Origin: Amaranthus tricolor
Lineage: Eukaryota > Streptophyta > Magnoliopsida > Caryophyllales > Amaranthaceae
Length of the DNA stretch: 64,000 nucleotides
NCBI RefSeq assembly: GCF_026212465.1
Contig: NC_080059.1
Coordinates: 25,683,292 to 25,747,291 of the forward strand
Direction: 5' to 3'
Shown: positions 12,701 to 27,838 of the stretch, piece after piece
How positions within the stretch are numbered: the first letter of the stretch is position 1
Layout: the number at the start of each line of letters is the position of its first letter
Program-made: the position numbers and the translations under genes
The notes under the pieces: model-generated
Told to the model about the DNA's origin: nothing
Seen by the model: the letters and a program-made list of their open reading frames with translations, nothing else
The model's database searches: none

Positions 12701-14760
12701 TCATTGATCCTTGTTCATTCTTCATCGTTCATTCGTCATTGATCATTGATCCTTGTTCATTCTTCATCGTTCATTCGTCATTGACCATTACTCCTTGTTC
12801 ATTCTTCATCGTTCATTCTTCATTGATCATTGATCCTTGTTCATTCTTCATCGTTCATTCTTCTATTATCATTGATCCTTGTTCATTCTTCATTAATCAT
12901 TGATCCTTGTTCATTCTTCATCGTTCATTCTTCATTGACCATTGATCCTTGTTAATTCTTCATCGTTCATTCTTCATTAACCATTAATCCTTGTTCATTC
13001 TTCATCGATCATTCTTCATTGATCATTGTTCCTTGTTCATTCTTCATCGTTCATTCTTCATTGATCATTGATCCTTGTTCATTCTTCATCGTTCATTCTT
13101 CATTGATCATTGATCCTTGTTCATTCTTCATCGTTCATTCGTCATTGATCATTGATCCTTGTTCATTCTTCATCGTTCATTCGTCATTGACCATTACTCC
13201 TTGTTCATTCTTCATCGTTCATTCTTCATTGATCATTGATCCTTGTTCATTCTTCATCGTTCATTCGTCATTGATCATTGATCCTTATTCATTCTTCATC
13301 GTTCATTTTTCATTTATCATTGATCCTTGTTCATTCTTCATCGTTCATTCTTCATTGATCATTGATCCTTGTTCATTCTTCATCGTTCATTCGTCATTGA
13401 TCATTGATCCTTGTTCATTCTTCATCGTTCTGTCGTCATTGACCATTACTCCTTGTTCATTCTTCATCGTTCATTCTTCATTGATCATTGATCCTTGTTC
13501 ATTCTTCATCGTTCATTCTTCTTTGATCATTGATCCTTGTTCATTCTTCATTGATCATTGATCCTTGTTCATTCTTCATCGTTCATTCTTCATTGACCAT
13601 TGATCCTTGTTCATTCTTCATCGTTCATTCTTCATTGACCATTAATCCTTGTTCATTCTTCATTGATCATTGTTCCTTGTTCATTCTTCATTGATCATTG
13701 ATCCTTGTTCATTCTTCATCGTTCATTCTTCATTGATCATTGATCCTTGTTCATTCTTCATCGTTCATTCGTCATTGATCATTGATCCTTGTTCATTCTT
13801 CATCGTTCATTCGTCATTGACCATTACTCCTTGTTCATTCTTCATCGTTCATTGATCCTTGTTCATTCTTCATCGTTCATTCGTCATTGATCATTGATCC
13901 TTATTCATTCTTCATCGTTCATTTTTCATTTATCATTGATCCTTGTTCATTCTTCATCGTTCATTCTTCATTGATCATTGATCCTTGTTCATTCTTCATC
14001 GTTCATTCGTCATTGACCATTAATCCTTGTTCATTCTTCATCGTTCATTCTTCATTGATCATTGATCCTTGTTCATTCTTCATCGTTCATTCGTCATTGA
14101 CCATTAATCCTTGTTCATTCTTCATCGTTCATTCTTCATTGATCATTGAACCTTGTTCATTCTTCATCGTTCATTCTTCTTTGATCATTGATCCTTGTTC
14201 ATTCTTCATTGATCATTGATCCTTGTTCATTCTTCATCGTTCATTCGTCATTGATCATTGATCCTTGTTCATTCTTCATCGTTCATTCTTCATTGATCAT
14301 TGATCCTTGTTCATTCTTCATCGTTCATTCGTCATTGATCATTGATCCTTGTTCATTCTTCATCGTTCATTCGTCATTGACCATTACTCCTTGTTCATTC
14401 TTCATCGTTCATTCTTCATTGATCATTGATCCTTGTTCATTCTTCATCGTTCATTCTTCTTTGATCATTGATCCTTGTTCATTCTTCATTGATCATTTAT
14501 CCTTGTTCATTCTTCATCGTTCATTCTTCATTGACCATTGATCCTTGTTCATTCTTCATCGTTCATTCTTCATTGACCATTAATCCTTGTTCATTCTTCA
14601 TCGATCATTCTTCATTGATCATTGTTCCTTGTTCATTCTTCATCGTTCATTCTTCATTGATCATTGATCCTTGTTCATTCTTCATCGTTCATTCTTCATT
14701 GATCATTGATCCTTGTTCATTCTTCATCGTTCATTCGTCATTGATCATTTATCCTTGTTC
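9780..14760 (+). repeat. 3269-bp segmental duplication within the left arm
   Basis: The block from about 9.8-11.5 kb recurs at about 13.0-14.8 kb with an offset of 3269 bp (467 x 7). A rare CTGTCG variant at 10161 reappears at 13430, and short monomers at 10919 and 11199 reappear at 14188 and 14468. The later copy carries extra point changes (for example ATTTATCC near 14494) and has the array's only 1-base insertion just after it. Edges are approximate. Confidence 0.7.
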
Positions 14761-14887
14761 ATTCTTCATCGTTCATTCGTCATTGACCATTACTCCTTGT
14801 TCATTCTTCATCGTTCATTCTTCATTGATCATTGATCCTTGTTCATTCTTCATCGTTCATTCGTCATTGATCATTGATCCTTATTCA

Positions 14888-14890
14888 TTT
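14888..14890 (+). other. Single-base insertion breaking the 7-bp phase of the array
   Basis: One extra T makes TTATTCATTTC where the variant elsewhere reads TTATTCATTC. The spacing of short monomers across this point (14468 to 15421) is 953, one more than a multiple of 7. All other spacings checked are exact multiples of 7. It could be a real mutation or a sequencing or assembly error. Confidence 0.8.
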
Positions 14891-16890
14891 CTTCATCGTT
14901 CATTTTTCATTTATCATTGATCCTTGTTCATTCTTCATCATTCATTCTTCATTGACCATTGATCCTTGTTCATTCTTCATCGTTCATTCTTCATTGACCA
15001 TTAATCCTTGTTCATTCTTCATCGATCATTCTTCATTGATCATTGTTCCTTGTTCATTCTTCATCGTTCATTCTTCATTGATCATTGATCCTTGTTCATT
15101 CTTCATCGTTCATTCTTCATTGATCATTGATCCTTGTCCATTCTTCATCGTTCATTCGTAATTGATCATTGATCCTTGTTCATTCTTCATCGTTCATTCA
15201 TCATTGACCATTAATCCTTGTTCATTCTTCATCGTTCATTCTTCATTGATCATTGATCCTTGTTCATTCTTCATCGTTCATTCGTCATTGACCATTAATC
15301 CTTGTTCATTCTTCATCGTTCATTCTTCATTGATCATTGATCCTTGTTCATTCTTCATCGTTCATTCGTCATTGACCATTACTCCTTGTTCATTCTTCAT
15401 CGTTCATTCGTCATTGATCATTGATCCTTGTTCATTCTTCATTGATCATTGATCCTTGTTCATTCTTCATCGTTCATTCGTCATTGATCATTGATCCTTG
15501 TTCATTCTTCATCGTTCATTCGTCATTGACCATTACTCCTTGTTCATTCTTCATCGTTCATTCTTCATTGATCATTGATCCTTGTTCATTCTTCATCGTT
15601 CATTCTTCTTTGATCATTGATCCTTGTTCATTCTTCATTGATCATTGATCCTTGTTCATTCTTCATCATTCATTCTTCATTGACCATTGATCCTTGTTCA
15701 TTCTTCATCGTTCATTCTTCATTGACCATTAATCCTTGTTCATTCTTCATCGATCATTCTTCATTGATCATTGTTCCTTGTTCATTCTTCATCGTTCATT
15801 CTTCATTGATCATTGATCCTTGTTCATTCTTCATCGTTCATTCTTCATTGATCATTGATCCTTGTTCATTGTTCATCGTTCATTCGTCATTGATCATTGA
15901 TCCTTGTTCATTCTTCATCGTTCATTCATCATTGACCATTACTCCTTGTTCATTCATCATCGTTCATTCTTCATTGATCATTGATCCTTGTTCATTCTTC
16001 ATCGTTCATTCGTCATTGATCATTGATCCTTATTCATTCTTCATCGTTCATTTTTCATTTATCATTGATCCTTGTTCATTCTTCATCGTTCATTCTTCAT
16101 TGATCATTGATCCTTGTTCATTCTTCATCGTTCATTCGTCATTGACCATTAATCCTTGTTCATTCTTCATCGTTCATTCTTCATTGATCATTGATCCTTG
16201 TTCATTCTTCATCGTTCATTCGTCATTGACCATTAATCCTTGTTCATTCTTCATCGTTCATTCTTCATTGATCATTGAACCTTGTTCATTCTTCATCGTT
16301 CATTCGTCATTGATCATTGATCCTTATTCATTCTTCATCGTTCATTTTTCATTTATCATTGATCCTTGTTCATTCTTCATCGTTCATTCTTCATTGATCA
16401 TTGATCCTTGTTCATTCTTCATCGTTCATTCGTCATTGACCATTAATCCTTGTTCATTCTTCATCGTTCATTCTTCATTGATCATTGATCCTTGTTCATT
16501 CTTCATCGTTCATTCGTCATTGACCATTAATCCTTGTTCATTCTTCATCGTTCATTCTTCATTGATCATTGAACCTTGTTCATTCTTCGTCGTTCATTCT
16601 TCTTTGATCATTGATCCTTGTTCATTCTTCATTGATCATTGATCCTTGTTCATTCTTCATCGTTCATTCGTCATTGATCATTGATCCTTGTTCATTCTTC
16701 ATCGTTCATTCTTCATTGATCATTGATCCTTGTTCATTCTTCATCGTTCATTCGTCATTGATCATTGATCCTTGTTCATTCTTCATCGTTCATTCGTCAT
16801 TGACCATTACTCCTTGTTCATTCTTCATCGTTCATTCTTCATTGATCATTGATCCTTGTTCATTCTTCATCGTTCATTCTTCTTTGATCA

Positions 16891-19800
16891 TTGATCCTTG
16901 TTCATTCTTCATTGATCATTGATCCTTGTTCATTCTTCATCGTTCATTCTTCATTGACCATTGATCCTTGTTCATTCTTCATCGTTCATTCTTCATTGAC
17001 CATTAATCCTTGTTCATTCTTCATCGATCATTCTTCATTGATCATTGTTCCTTGTTCATTCTTCATCGTTCATTCTTCATTGATCATTGATCCTTGTTCA
17101 TTCTTCATCGTTCATTCTTCATTGATCATTGATCCTTGTTCATTCTTCATCGTTCATTCGTCATTGATCATTGATCCTTGTTCATTCTTCATCGTTCATT
17201 CGTCATTGACCATTACTCCTTGTTCATTCTTCATCGTTCATTCTTCATTGATCATTGATCCTTGTTCATTCTTCATCGTTCATTCGTCATTGATCATTGA
17301 TCCTTATTCATTCTTCATCGTTGATTTTTCATTTATCATTGATCCTTGTTCATTCTTCATCGTTCATTCTTCATTGATCATTGATCCTTGTTCATTCTTC
17401 ATCGTTCATTCGTCATTGACCATTAATCCTTTTTCATTCATCATCGTTCATTCTTCATTGATCATTGATCCTTGTTCATTCTTCATCGTTCATTCTTCAT
17501 TGATCATTGATCCTTGTTCATTCTTCATCGTTCATTCGTCATTGATCATTGATCCTTGTTCATTCTTCATCGTTCATTCGTCATTGACCATTACTCCTTG
17601 TTCATTCTTCATCGTTCATTCTTCATTGATCATTGATCCTTGTTCATTCTTCATCGTTCATTCTTCTTTGATCATTGATCCTTGTTCATTCTTCATTGAT
17701 CATTGATCCTTGTTCATTCTTCATCGTTCATTCTTCATTGACCATTGATCCTTGTTCATTCTTCATCGTTCATTCTTCATTGACCATTAATCCTTGTTCA
17801 TTCTTCATCGATCATTCTTCATTGATCATTGTTCCTTGTTCATTCTTCATCGTTCATTCTTCATTGATCATTGATCCTTGTTCATTCTTCATCGTTCATT
17901 CTTCATTGATCATTGATCCTTGTTCATTCTTCATCGTTCATTCGTCATTGATCATTGATCCTTGTTCATTCTTCATCGTTCATTCGTCATTGACCATTAC
18001 TCCTTGTTCATTCTTCATCGTTCATTCTTCATTGATCATTGATCCTTGTTCATTCTTCATCGTTCATTCGTCATTGATCATTGATCCTTATTCATTCTTC
18101 ATCGTTCATTTTTCATTTATCATTGATCCTTGTTCATTCTTCATCGTTCATTCTTCATTGATCATTGATCCTTGTTCATTCTTCATCGTTCATTCTTCAT
18201 TGATCATTGATCCTTGTTCATTCTTCATCGTTCATTCGTCATTGATCATTGATCCTTGTTCATTCTTCATCGTTCATTCGTCATTGACCATTACTCCTTG
18301 TTCATTCTTCATCGTTCATTCTTCATTGATCATTGATCCTTGTTCATTCTTCATCGTTCATTCTTCTTTGATCATTGATCCTTGTTCATTCTTCATTGAT
18401 CATTGATTCTTGTTCATTCTTCATCGTTCATTCTTCATTGACCATTGATCCTTGTTCATTCTTCATCGTTCATTCTTCATTGACGATTAATCCTTGTTCA
18501 TTCTTCATCGATCATTCTTCATTGATCATTGTTCCTTGTTCATTCTTCATCGTTCATTTTTCATTGATCATTGATCCTTGTTCATTCTTCATCGTTCATT
18601 CTTCATTGATCATTGATCCTTGTTCATTCTTCATCGTTCATTCGTCATTGATCATTGATCCTTGTTCATTCTTCATCGTTCATTCTTCTTTGATCATTGA
18701 TCCTTGTTCATTCTTCATTGATCATTGATCCTTGTTCATTCTTCATCGTTCATTCTTCATTGACCATTGATCCTTGTTCATTCTTCATCGTTCATTCTTC
18801 TTTGATCATTGATCCTTGTTCATTCTTCATTGATCATTGATCCTTGTTCATTCTTCATCGTTCATTCGTCATTGATCATTGATCCTTGTTCATTCTTCAT
18901 CGTTCATTCGTAATTGATCATTGATCCTTGTTCATTCTTCATCGTTCATTCATCATTGACCATTAATCCTTGTTCATTCTTCATCGTTCATTCTTCATTG
19001 ATCATTGATCCTTGTTCATTCTTCATCGTTCATTCGTCATTGACCATTAATCCTTGTTCATTCTTCATCGTTCATTCTTCATTGATCATTGATCCTTGTT
19101 CATTCTTCATCGTTCATTCTTCTTTGATCATTGATCCTTGTTCATTCTTCATCGTTCATTCGTCATTGATCATTGATCCTTGTTCATTCTTCATCGTTCA
19201 TTCGTCATTGACCATTACTCCTTGTTCATTCTTCATCGTTTATTCTTCATTGATCATTGATCCTTGTTCATTCTTCATCGTTCATTCTTCTTTGATCATT
19301 GATCCTTGTTCATTCTTAATTGATCATTGATCCTTGTTCATTCTTCATCGTTCATTCTTCATTGACCATTGATCCTTGTTCATTCTTCATCGTTCATTCT
19401 TCATTGACCATTAATCCTTGTTCATTCTTCATCGATCATTCTTCATTGATCATTGTTCCTTGTTCATTCTTCATCGTTCATTCTTCATTGATCATTGATC
19501 CTTGTTCATTCTTCATCGTTCATTCTTCATTGATCATTGATCCTTGTTCATTCTTCATCGTTCATTCGTCATTGACCATTACTCCTTGTTCATTCTTCAT
19601 CGTTCATTCGTCATTGATCATTGATCCTTGTTCATTCTTCATTGATCATTGATCCTTGTTCATTCTTCATCGTTCATTCGTCATTGACCATTACTCCTTG
19701 TTCATTCTTCATCGTTCATTCTTCATTGATCATTGATCCTTGTTCATTCTTCATCGTTCATTCTTCTTTGATCATTGATCCTTGTTCATTCTTCATTGAT

Positions 19801-22800
19801 CATTGATCCTTGTTCATTCTTCATCATTCATTCTTCATTGACCATTGATCCTTGTTCATTCTTCATCGTTCATTCTTCATTGACCATTAATCCTTGTTCA
19901 TTCTTCATCGATCATTCTTCATTGATCATTGTTCCTAGTTCATTCTTCATCGTTCATTCTTCATTGATCATTGATCCTTGTTCATTCTTCATCGTTCATT
20001 CTTCATTGATCATTGATCCTTGTTCATTGTTCATCGTTCATTCGTCATTGATCATTGATCCTTGTTCATTCTTCATCGTTCATTCGTCATTGACCATTAC
20101 TCCTTGTTCATTCTTCATCGTTCATTCTTCATTGATCATTGATCCTTGTTCATTCTTCATCGTTCATTCGTCATTGATCATTGATCCTTGTTCATTCTTC
20201 ATCGTTCATTCTTCTTTGATCATTGATCCTTGTTCATTCTTCATTGATCATTGATCCTTGTTCATTCTTCATCGTTCATTCTTCATTGACCATTGATCCT
20301 TGTTCATTCTTCATCGTTCATTCTTCTTTGATCATTGATCCTTGTTCATTCTTCATTGATCATTGATCCTTGTTCATTCTTCATCGTTCATTCGTCATTG
20401 ATCATTGATCCTTGTTCATTCTTCATCGTTCATTCGTAATTGATCATTGATCCTTGTTCATTCTTCATCGTTCATTCATCATTGACCATTAATCCTTGTT
20501 CATTCTTCATCGTTCATTCTTCATTGATCATTGATCCTTGTTCATTCTTCATCGTTCATTCGTCATTGACCATTAATCCTTGTTCATTCTTCATCGTTCA
20601 TTCTTCATTGATCATTGATCCTTGTTCATTCTTCATCGTTCATTCTTCTTTGATCATTGATCCTTGTTCATTCTTCATCGTTCATTCGTCATTGATCATT
20701 GATCCTTGTTCATTCTTCATCGTTCATTCGTCATTGACCATTACTCCTTGTTCATTCTTCATCGTTTATTCTTCATTGATCATTGATCCTTGTTCATTCT
20801 TCATCGTTCATTCTTCTTTGATCATTGATCCTTGTTCATTCTTAATTGATCATTGATCCTTGTTCATTCTTCATCGTTCATTCTTCATTGACCATTGATC
20901 CTTGTTCATTCTTCATCGTTCATTCTTCATTGACCATTAATCCTTGTTCATTCTTCATCGATCATTCTTCATTGATCATTGTTCCTTGTTCATTCTTCAT
21001 CGTTCATTCTTCATTGATCATTGATCCTTGTTCATTCTTCATCGTTCATTCTTCATTGATCATTGATCCTTGTTCATTCTTCATCGTTCATTCGTCATTG
21101 ATCATTGATCCTTGTTCATTCTTCATCGTTCATTCGTCATTGACCATTACTCCTTGTTCATTCTTCATCGTTCATTCTTCATTGATCATTGATCCTTGTT
21201 CATTCTTCATCGTTCATTCTTCTTTGATCATTGATCCTTGTTCATTCTTCATTGATCATTGATCCTTGTTCATTCTTCATCGTTCATTCTTCATTGACCA
21301 TTGATCCTTGTTCATTCTTCATCGTTCATTCTTCATTGACCATTAATCCTTGTTCATTCTTCATCGATCATTCTTCATTGATCATTGTTCCTTGTTCATT
21401 CTTCATCGTTCATTCTTCATTGATCATTGATCCTTGTTCATTCTTCATCGTTCATTCTTCATTGATCATTGATCCTTGTTCATTCTTCATCGTTCATTCG
21501 TCATTGATCATTGATCCTTGTTCATTCTTCATCGTTCATTCGTCATTGACCATTACTCCTTGTTCATTCTTCATCGTTCATTCTTCATTGATCATTGATC
21601 CTTGTTCATTCTTCATCGTTCATTCGTCATTGATCATTGATCCTTATTCATTCTTCATCGTTCATTTTTCATTTATCATTGATCCTTGTTCATTCTTCAT
21701 CGTTCATTCTTCATTGATCATTGATCCTTGTTCATTCTTCATCGTTCATTCGTCATTGACCATTAATCCTTTTTCATTCATCATCGTTCATTCTTCATTG
21801 ATCATTGATCCTTGTTCATTCTTCATCGTTCATTCTTCATTGATCATTGATCCTTGTTCATTCTTCATCGTTCATTCGTCATTGATCATTGATCCTTGTT
21901 CATTCTTCATCGTTCATTCGTCATTGACCATTACTCCTTGTTCATTCTTCATCGTTCATTCTTCATTGATCATTGATCCTTGTTCATTCTTCATCGTTCA
22001 TTCTTCTTTGATCATTGATCCTTGTTCATTCTTCATTGATCATTGATCCTTGTTCATTCTTCATCGTTCATTCTTCATTGACCATTGATCCTTGTTCATT
22101 CTTCATCGTTCATTCTTCATTGACCATTAATCCTTGTTCATTCTTCATCGATCATTCTTCATTGATCATTGTTCCTTGTTCATTCTTCATCGTTCATTCT
22201 TCATTGATCATTGATCCTTGTTCATTCTTCATCGTTCATTCTTCATTGATCATTGATCCTTGTTCATTCTTCATCGTTCATTCGTCATTGATCATTGATC
22301 CTTGTTCATTCTTCATCGTTCATTCGTCATTGACCATTACTCCTTGTTCATTCTTCATCGTTCATTCTTCATTGATCATTGATCCTTGTTCATTCTTCAT
22401 CGTTCATTCGTCATTGATCATTGATCCTTATTCATTCTTCATCGTTCATTTTTCATTTATCATTGATCCTTGTTCATTCTTCATCGTTCATTCTTCATTG
22501 ATCATTGATCCTTGTTCATTCTTCATCGTTCATTCTTCATTGATCATTGATCCTTGTTCATTCTTCATCGTTCATTCGTCATTGATCATTGATCCTTGTT
22601 CATTCTTCATCGTTCATTCGTCATTGACCATTACTCCTTGTTCATTCTTCATCGTTCATTCTTCATTGATCATTGATCCTTGTTCATTCTTCATCGTTCA
22701 TTCTTCTTTGATCATTGATCCTTGTTCATTCTTCATTGATCATTGATCCTTGTTCATTCTTCATCGTTCATTCTTCATTGACCATTGATCCTTGTTCATT

Positions 22801-24540
22801 CTTCATCGTTCATTCTTCATTGACGATTAATCCTTGTTCATTCTTCATCGATCATTCTTCATTGATCATTGTTCCTTGTTCATTCTTCATCGTTCATTTT
22901 TCATTGATCATTGATCCTTGTTCATTCTTCATCGTTCATTCTTCATTGATCATTGATCCTTGTTCATTCTTCATCGTTCATTCGTCATTGATCATTGATC
23001 CTTGTTCATTCTTCATCGTTCATTCTTCTTTGATCATTGATCCTTGTTCATTCTTCATTGATCATTGATCCTTGTTCATTCTTCATCGTTCATTCTTCAT
23101 TGACCATTGATCCTTGTTCATTCTTCATCGTTCATTCTTCTTTGATCATTGATCCTTGTTCATTCTTCATTGATCATTGATCCTTGTTCATTCTTCATCG
23201 TTCATTCGTCATTGATCATTGATCCTTGTTCATTCTTCATCGTTCATTCGTAATTGATCATTGATCCTTGTTCATTCTTCATCGTTCATTCATCATTGAC
23301 CATTAATCCTTGTTCATTCTTCATCGTTCATTCTTCATTGATCATTGATCCTTGTTCATTCTTCATCGTTCATTCGTCATTGACCATTAATCCTTGTTCA
23401 TTCTTCATCGTTCATTCTTCATTGATCATTGATCCTTGTTCATTCTTCATCGTTCATTCTTCTTTGATCATTGATCCTTGTTCATTCTTCATCGTTCATT
23501 CGTCATTGATCATTGATCCTTGTTCATTCTTCATCGTTCATTCGTCATTGACCATTACTCCTTGTTCATTCTTCATCGTTTATTCTTCATTGATCATTGA
23601 TCCTTGTTCATTCTTCATCGTTCATTCTTCTTTGATCATTGATCCTTGTTCATTCTTAATTGATCATTGATCCTTGTTCATTCTTCATCGTTCATTCTTC
23701 ATTGACCATTGATCCTTGTTCATTCTTCATCGTTCATTCTTCATTGACCATTAATCCTTGTTCATTCTTCATCGATCATTCTTCATTGATCATTGTTCCT
23801 TGTTCATTCTTCATCGTTCATTCTTCATTGATCATTGATCCTTGTTCATTCTTCATCGTTCATTCTTCATTGATCATTGATCCTTGTTCATTCTTCATCG
23901 TTCATTCGTCATTGACCATTACTCCTTGTTCATTCTTCATCGTTCATTCGTCATTGATCATTGATCCTTGTTCATTCTTCATTGATCATTGATCCTTGTT
24001 CATTCTTCATCGTTCATTCGTCATTGACCATTACTCCTTGTTCATTCTTCATCGTTCATTCTTCATTGATCATTGATCCTTGTTCATTCTTCATCGTTCA
24101 TTCTTCTTTGATCATTGATCCTTGTTCATTCTTCATTGATCATTGATCCTTGTTCATTCTTCATCATTCATTCTTCATTGACCATTGATCCTTGTTCATT
24201 CTTCATCGTTCATTCTTCATTGACCATTAATCCTTGTTCATTCTTCATCGATCATTCTTCATTGATCATTGTTCCTAGTTCATTCTTCATCGTTCATTCT
24301 TCATTGATCATTGATCCTTGTTCATTCTTCATCGTTCATTCTTCATTGATCATTGATCCTTGTTCATTGTTCATCGTTCATTCGTCATTGATCATTGATC
24401 CTTGTTCATTCTTCATCGTTCATTCGTCATTGACCATTACTCCTTGTTCATTCTTCATCGTTCATTCTTCATTGATCATTGATCCTTGTTCATTCTTCAT
24501 CGTTCATTCGTCATTGATCATTGATCCTTATTCATTCTTC
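16891..24540 (+). repeat. 4340-bp segmental repeat in the left arm (two copies)
   Basis: The block 16891 to about 20200 recurs at 21231 to about 24540, offset 4340 bp (620 x 7). Matching landmarks include short monomers 17675/22015, 18375/22715, 19621/23961 and 19775/24115. Private variants match as well: GACGATTAATCC near 18482/22822 and GTTCCTAGTTC at 19931/24271. The second copy differs by very few bases. The part from about 18914 to 20170 is also repeated at an offset of 1526 bp, so duplications are nested. Edges are approximate. Confidence 0.75.
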
Positions 24541-27138
24541 ATCGTTCATTTTTCATTTATCATTGATCCTTGTTCATTCTTCATCGTTCATTCTTCATTG
24601 ATCATTGATCCTTGTTCATTCTTCATCGTTCATTCGTCATTGACCATTAATCCTTGTTCATTCTTCATCGTTCATTCTTCATTGATCATTGATCCTTGTT
24701 CATTCTTCATCGTTCATTCGTCATTGACCATTAATCCTTGTTCATTCTTCATCGTTCATTCTTCATTGATCATTGAACCTTGTTCATTCTTCATCGTTCA
24801 TTCTTCTTTGATCATTGATCCTTGTTAATTCTTCATTGATCATTGATCCTTGTTCATTCTTCATCGTTCATTCGTCATTGATCATTGATCCTTGTTCATT
24901 CTTCATCGTTCATTCTTCATTGATCATTGATCCTTGTTCATTCTTCATCGTTCATTCGTCATTGATCATTGATCCTTGTTCATTCTTCATCGTTCATTCG
25001 TCATTGACCATTACTCCTTGTTCATTCTTCATCGTTCATTCTTCATTGATCATTGATCCTTGTTCATTCTTCATCGTTCATTCTTCTTTGATCATTGATC
25101 CTTGTTCATTCTTCATTGATCATTGATCCTTGTTCATTCTTCATCGTTCATTCGTCATTGATCATTGATCCTTGTTCATTCTTCATCGTTCATTCGTCAT
25201 TGATCATAGATCCTTGTTCATTCTTCATCGTTCATTCTTCATTTATCATTGATCCTTGTTCATTCTTCATCGTTCATTCTTCATTGATCATTGATCCTTA
25301 TTCATTCTTCATCGTTCATTTTTCATTTATCATTGATCCTTGTTCATTCTTCATCGTTCATTCTTCATTGATCATTGATCCTTGTTCATTCTTCATCGTT
25401 CATTCGTCATTGACCATTAATCCTTTTTCATTCATCATCGTTCATTCTTCATTGATCATTGATCCTTGTTCATTCTTCATCGTTCATTCTTCATTGATCA
25501 TTGATCCTTGTTCATTCTTCATCGTTCATTCGTCATTGATCATTGATCCTTGTTCATTCTTCATCGTTCATTCGTCATTGACCATTACTCCTTGTTCATT
25601 CTTCATCGTTCATTCTTCATTGATCATTGATCCTTGTTCATTCTTCATCGTTCATTCGTCATTGACCATTAATCCTTGTTCATTCTTCATCGTTCATTCT
25701 TCATTGATCATTGATCCTTGTTCATTCTTCATCGTTCATTCGTCATTGACCATTAATCCTTGTTCATTCTTCATCGTTCATTCTTCATTGATCATTGAAC
25801 CTTGTTCATTCTTCATCGTTCATTCTTCTTTGATCATTGATCCTTGTTAATTCTTCATTGATCATTGATCCTTGTTCATTCTTCATCGTTCATTCGTCAT
25901 TGATCATTGATCCTTGTTCATTCTTCATCGTTCATTCTTCATTGATCATTGATCCTTGTTCATTCTTCATCGTTCATTCGTCATTGATCATTGAGCCTTG
26001 TTCATTCTTCATCGTTCATTCGTCATTGACCATTACTCCTTGTTCATTCTTCATCGTTCATTCTTCATTGATCATTGATCCTTGTTCATTCTTCATCGTT
26101 CATTCTTCTTTGATCATTGATCCTTGTTCATTCTTCATTGATCATTGATCCTTGTTCATTCTTCATCGTTCATTCGTCATTGATCATTGATCCTTGTTCA
26201 TTCTTCATCGTTCATTCGTCATTGATCATAGATCCTTGTTCATTCTTCATCGTTCATTCTTCATTTATCATTGATCCTTGTTCATTCTTCATCGTTCATT
26301 CTTCATTGATCATTGATCCTTATTCATTCTTCATCGTTCATTTTTCATTTATCATTGATCCTTGTTCATTCTTCATCGTTCATTCTTCATTGATCATTGA
26401 TCCTTGTTCATTCTTCATCGTTCATTCGTCATTGACCATTAATCCTTTTTCATTCATCATCGTTCATTCTTCATTGATCATTGATCCTTGTTCATTCTTC
26501 ATCGTTCATTCTTCATTGATCATTGATCCTTGTTCATTCTTCATCGTTCATTCGTCATTGATCATTGATCCTTGTTCATTCTTCATCGTTCATTCGTCAT
26601 TGACCATTACTCCTTGTTCATTCTTCATCGTTCATTCTTCATTGATCATTGATCCTTGTTCATTCTTCATCGTTCATTCTTCTTTGATCATTGATCCTTG
26701 TTCATTCTTCATTGATCATTGATCCTTGTTCATTCTTCATCGTTCATTCTTCATTGACCATTGATCCTTGTTCATTCTTCATCGTTCATTTTTCATTTAT
26801 CATTGATCCTTGTTCATTCTTCATCGTTCATTCTTCATTGATCATTGATCCTTGTTCATTCTTCATCGTTCATTCGTCATTGACCATTAATCCTTTTTCA
26901 TTCATCATCGTTCATTCTTCATTGATCATTGATCCTTGTTCATTCTTCATCGTTCATTCTTCATTGATCATTGATCCTTGTTCATTCTTCATCGTTCATT
27001 CGTCATTGATCATTGATCCTTGTTCATTCTTCATCGTTCATTCGTCATTGACCATTACTCCTTGTTCATTCTTCATCGTTCATTCTTCATTGATCATTGA
27101 GCCTTGTTCATTCTTCTTCGTTCATTCTTCTTTGATCA

Positions 27139-27838
27139 TTGATCCTTGTTCATTCTTCATTGATCATTGATCCTTGTTCATTCTTCATCGTTCATTCTTC
27201 ATTGACCATTGATCCTTGTTCATTCTTCATCGTTCATTCTTCATTGACCATTAATCCTTGTTCATTCTTCATCGATCATTCTTCATTGATCATTGTTCCT
27301 TGTTCATTCTTCATCGTTCATTCTTCATTGATCATTGATCCTTGTTCATTCTTCATCGTTCATTCTTCATTGATCATTGATCCTTGTTCATTCTTCATCG
27401 TTCATTCGTCATTGATCATTGATCCTTGTTCATTCTTCATCGTTCATTCGTCATTGACCATTACTCCTTGTTCGTTCTTCATCGTTCATTCTTCATTGAT
27501 CATTGATCCTTGTTCATTCTTCATCGTTCATTCGTCATTGATCATTGATCCTTATTCATTCTTCATCGTTCATTTTTCATTTATCATTGATCCTTGTTCA
27601 TTCTTCATCGTTCATTCTTCATTGATCATTGATCCTTGTTCATTCTTCATCGTTCATTCTTCATTGATCATTGATCCTTGTTCATTCTTCATCGTTCATT
27701 CGTCATTGATCATTGATCCTTGTTCATTCTTCATCGTTCATTCGTCATTGACCATTACTCCTTGTTCATTCTTCATCGTTCATTCTTCATTGATCATTGA
27801 TCCTTGTTCATTCTTCATCGTTCATTCTTCTTTGATCA
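27139..27838 (+). repeat. Representative 700-bp higher-order unit (sixteen 42-bp monomers plus one 28-bp monomer)
   Basis: The distance between successive 28-bp short monomers is 700 bp here and also at 7202, 17675, 22015, 24115, 29239, 32921, 35021, 59145, 59845 and 61329. Inside the unit the variant monomers follow a stable order: short monomer, ATTGACCATTGATCC, ATTGACCATTAATCC with a CGATCATTC neighbour, ATTGATCATTGTTCC, several standard monomers, ATTACTCC, then TTATTC with TTTATC. This is the most frequent larger unit in the window. A smaller 280-bp unit (six plus one short) is also common. Confidence 0.75.
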
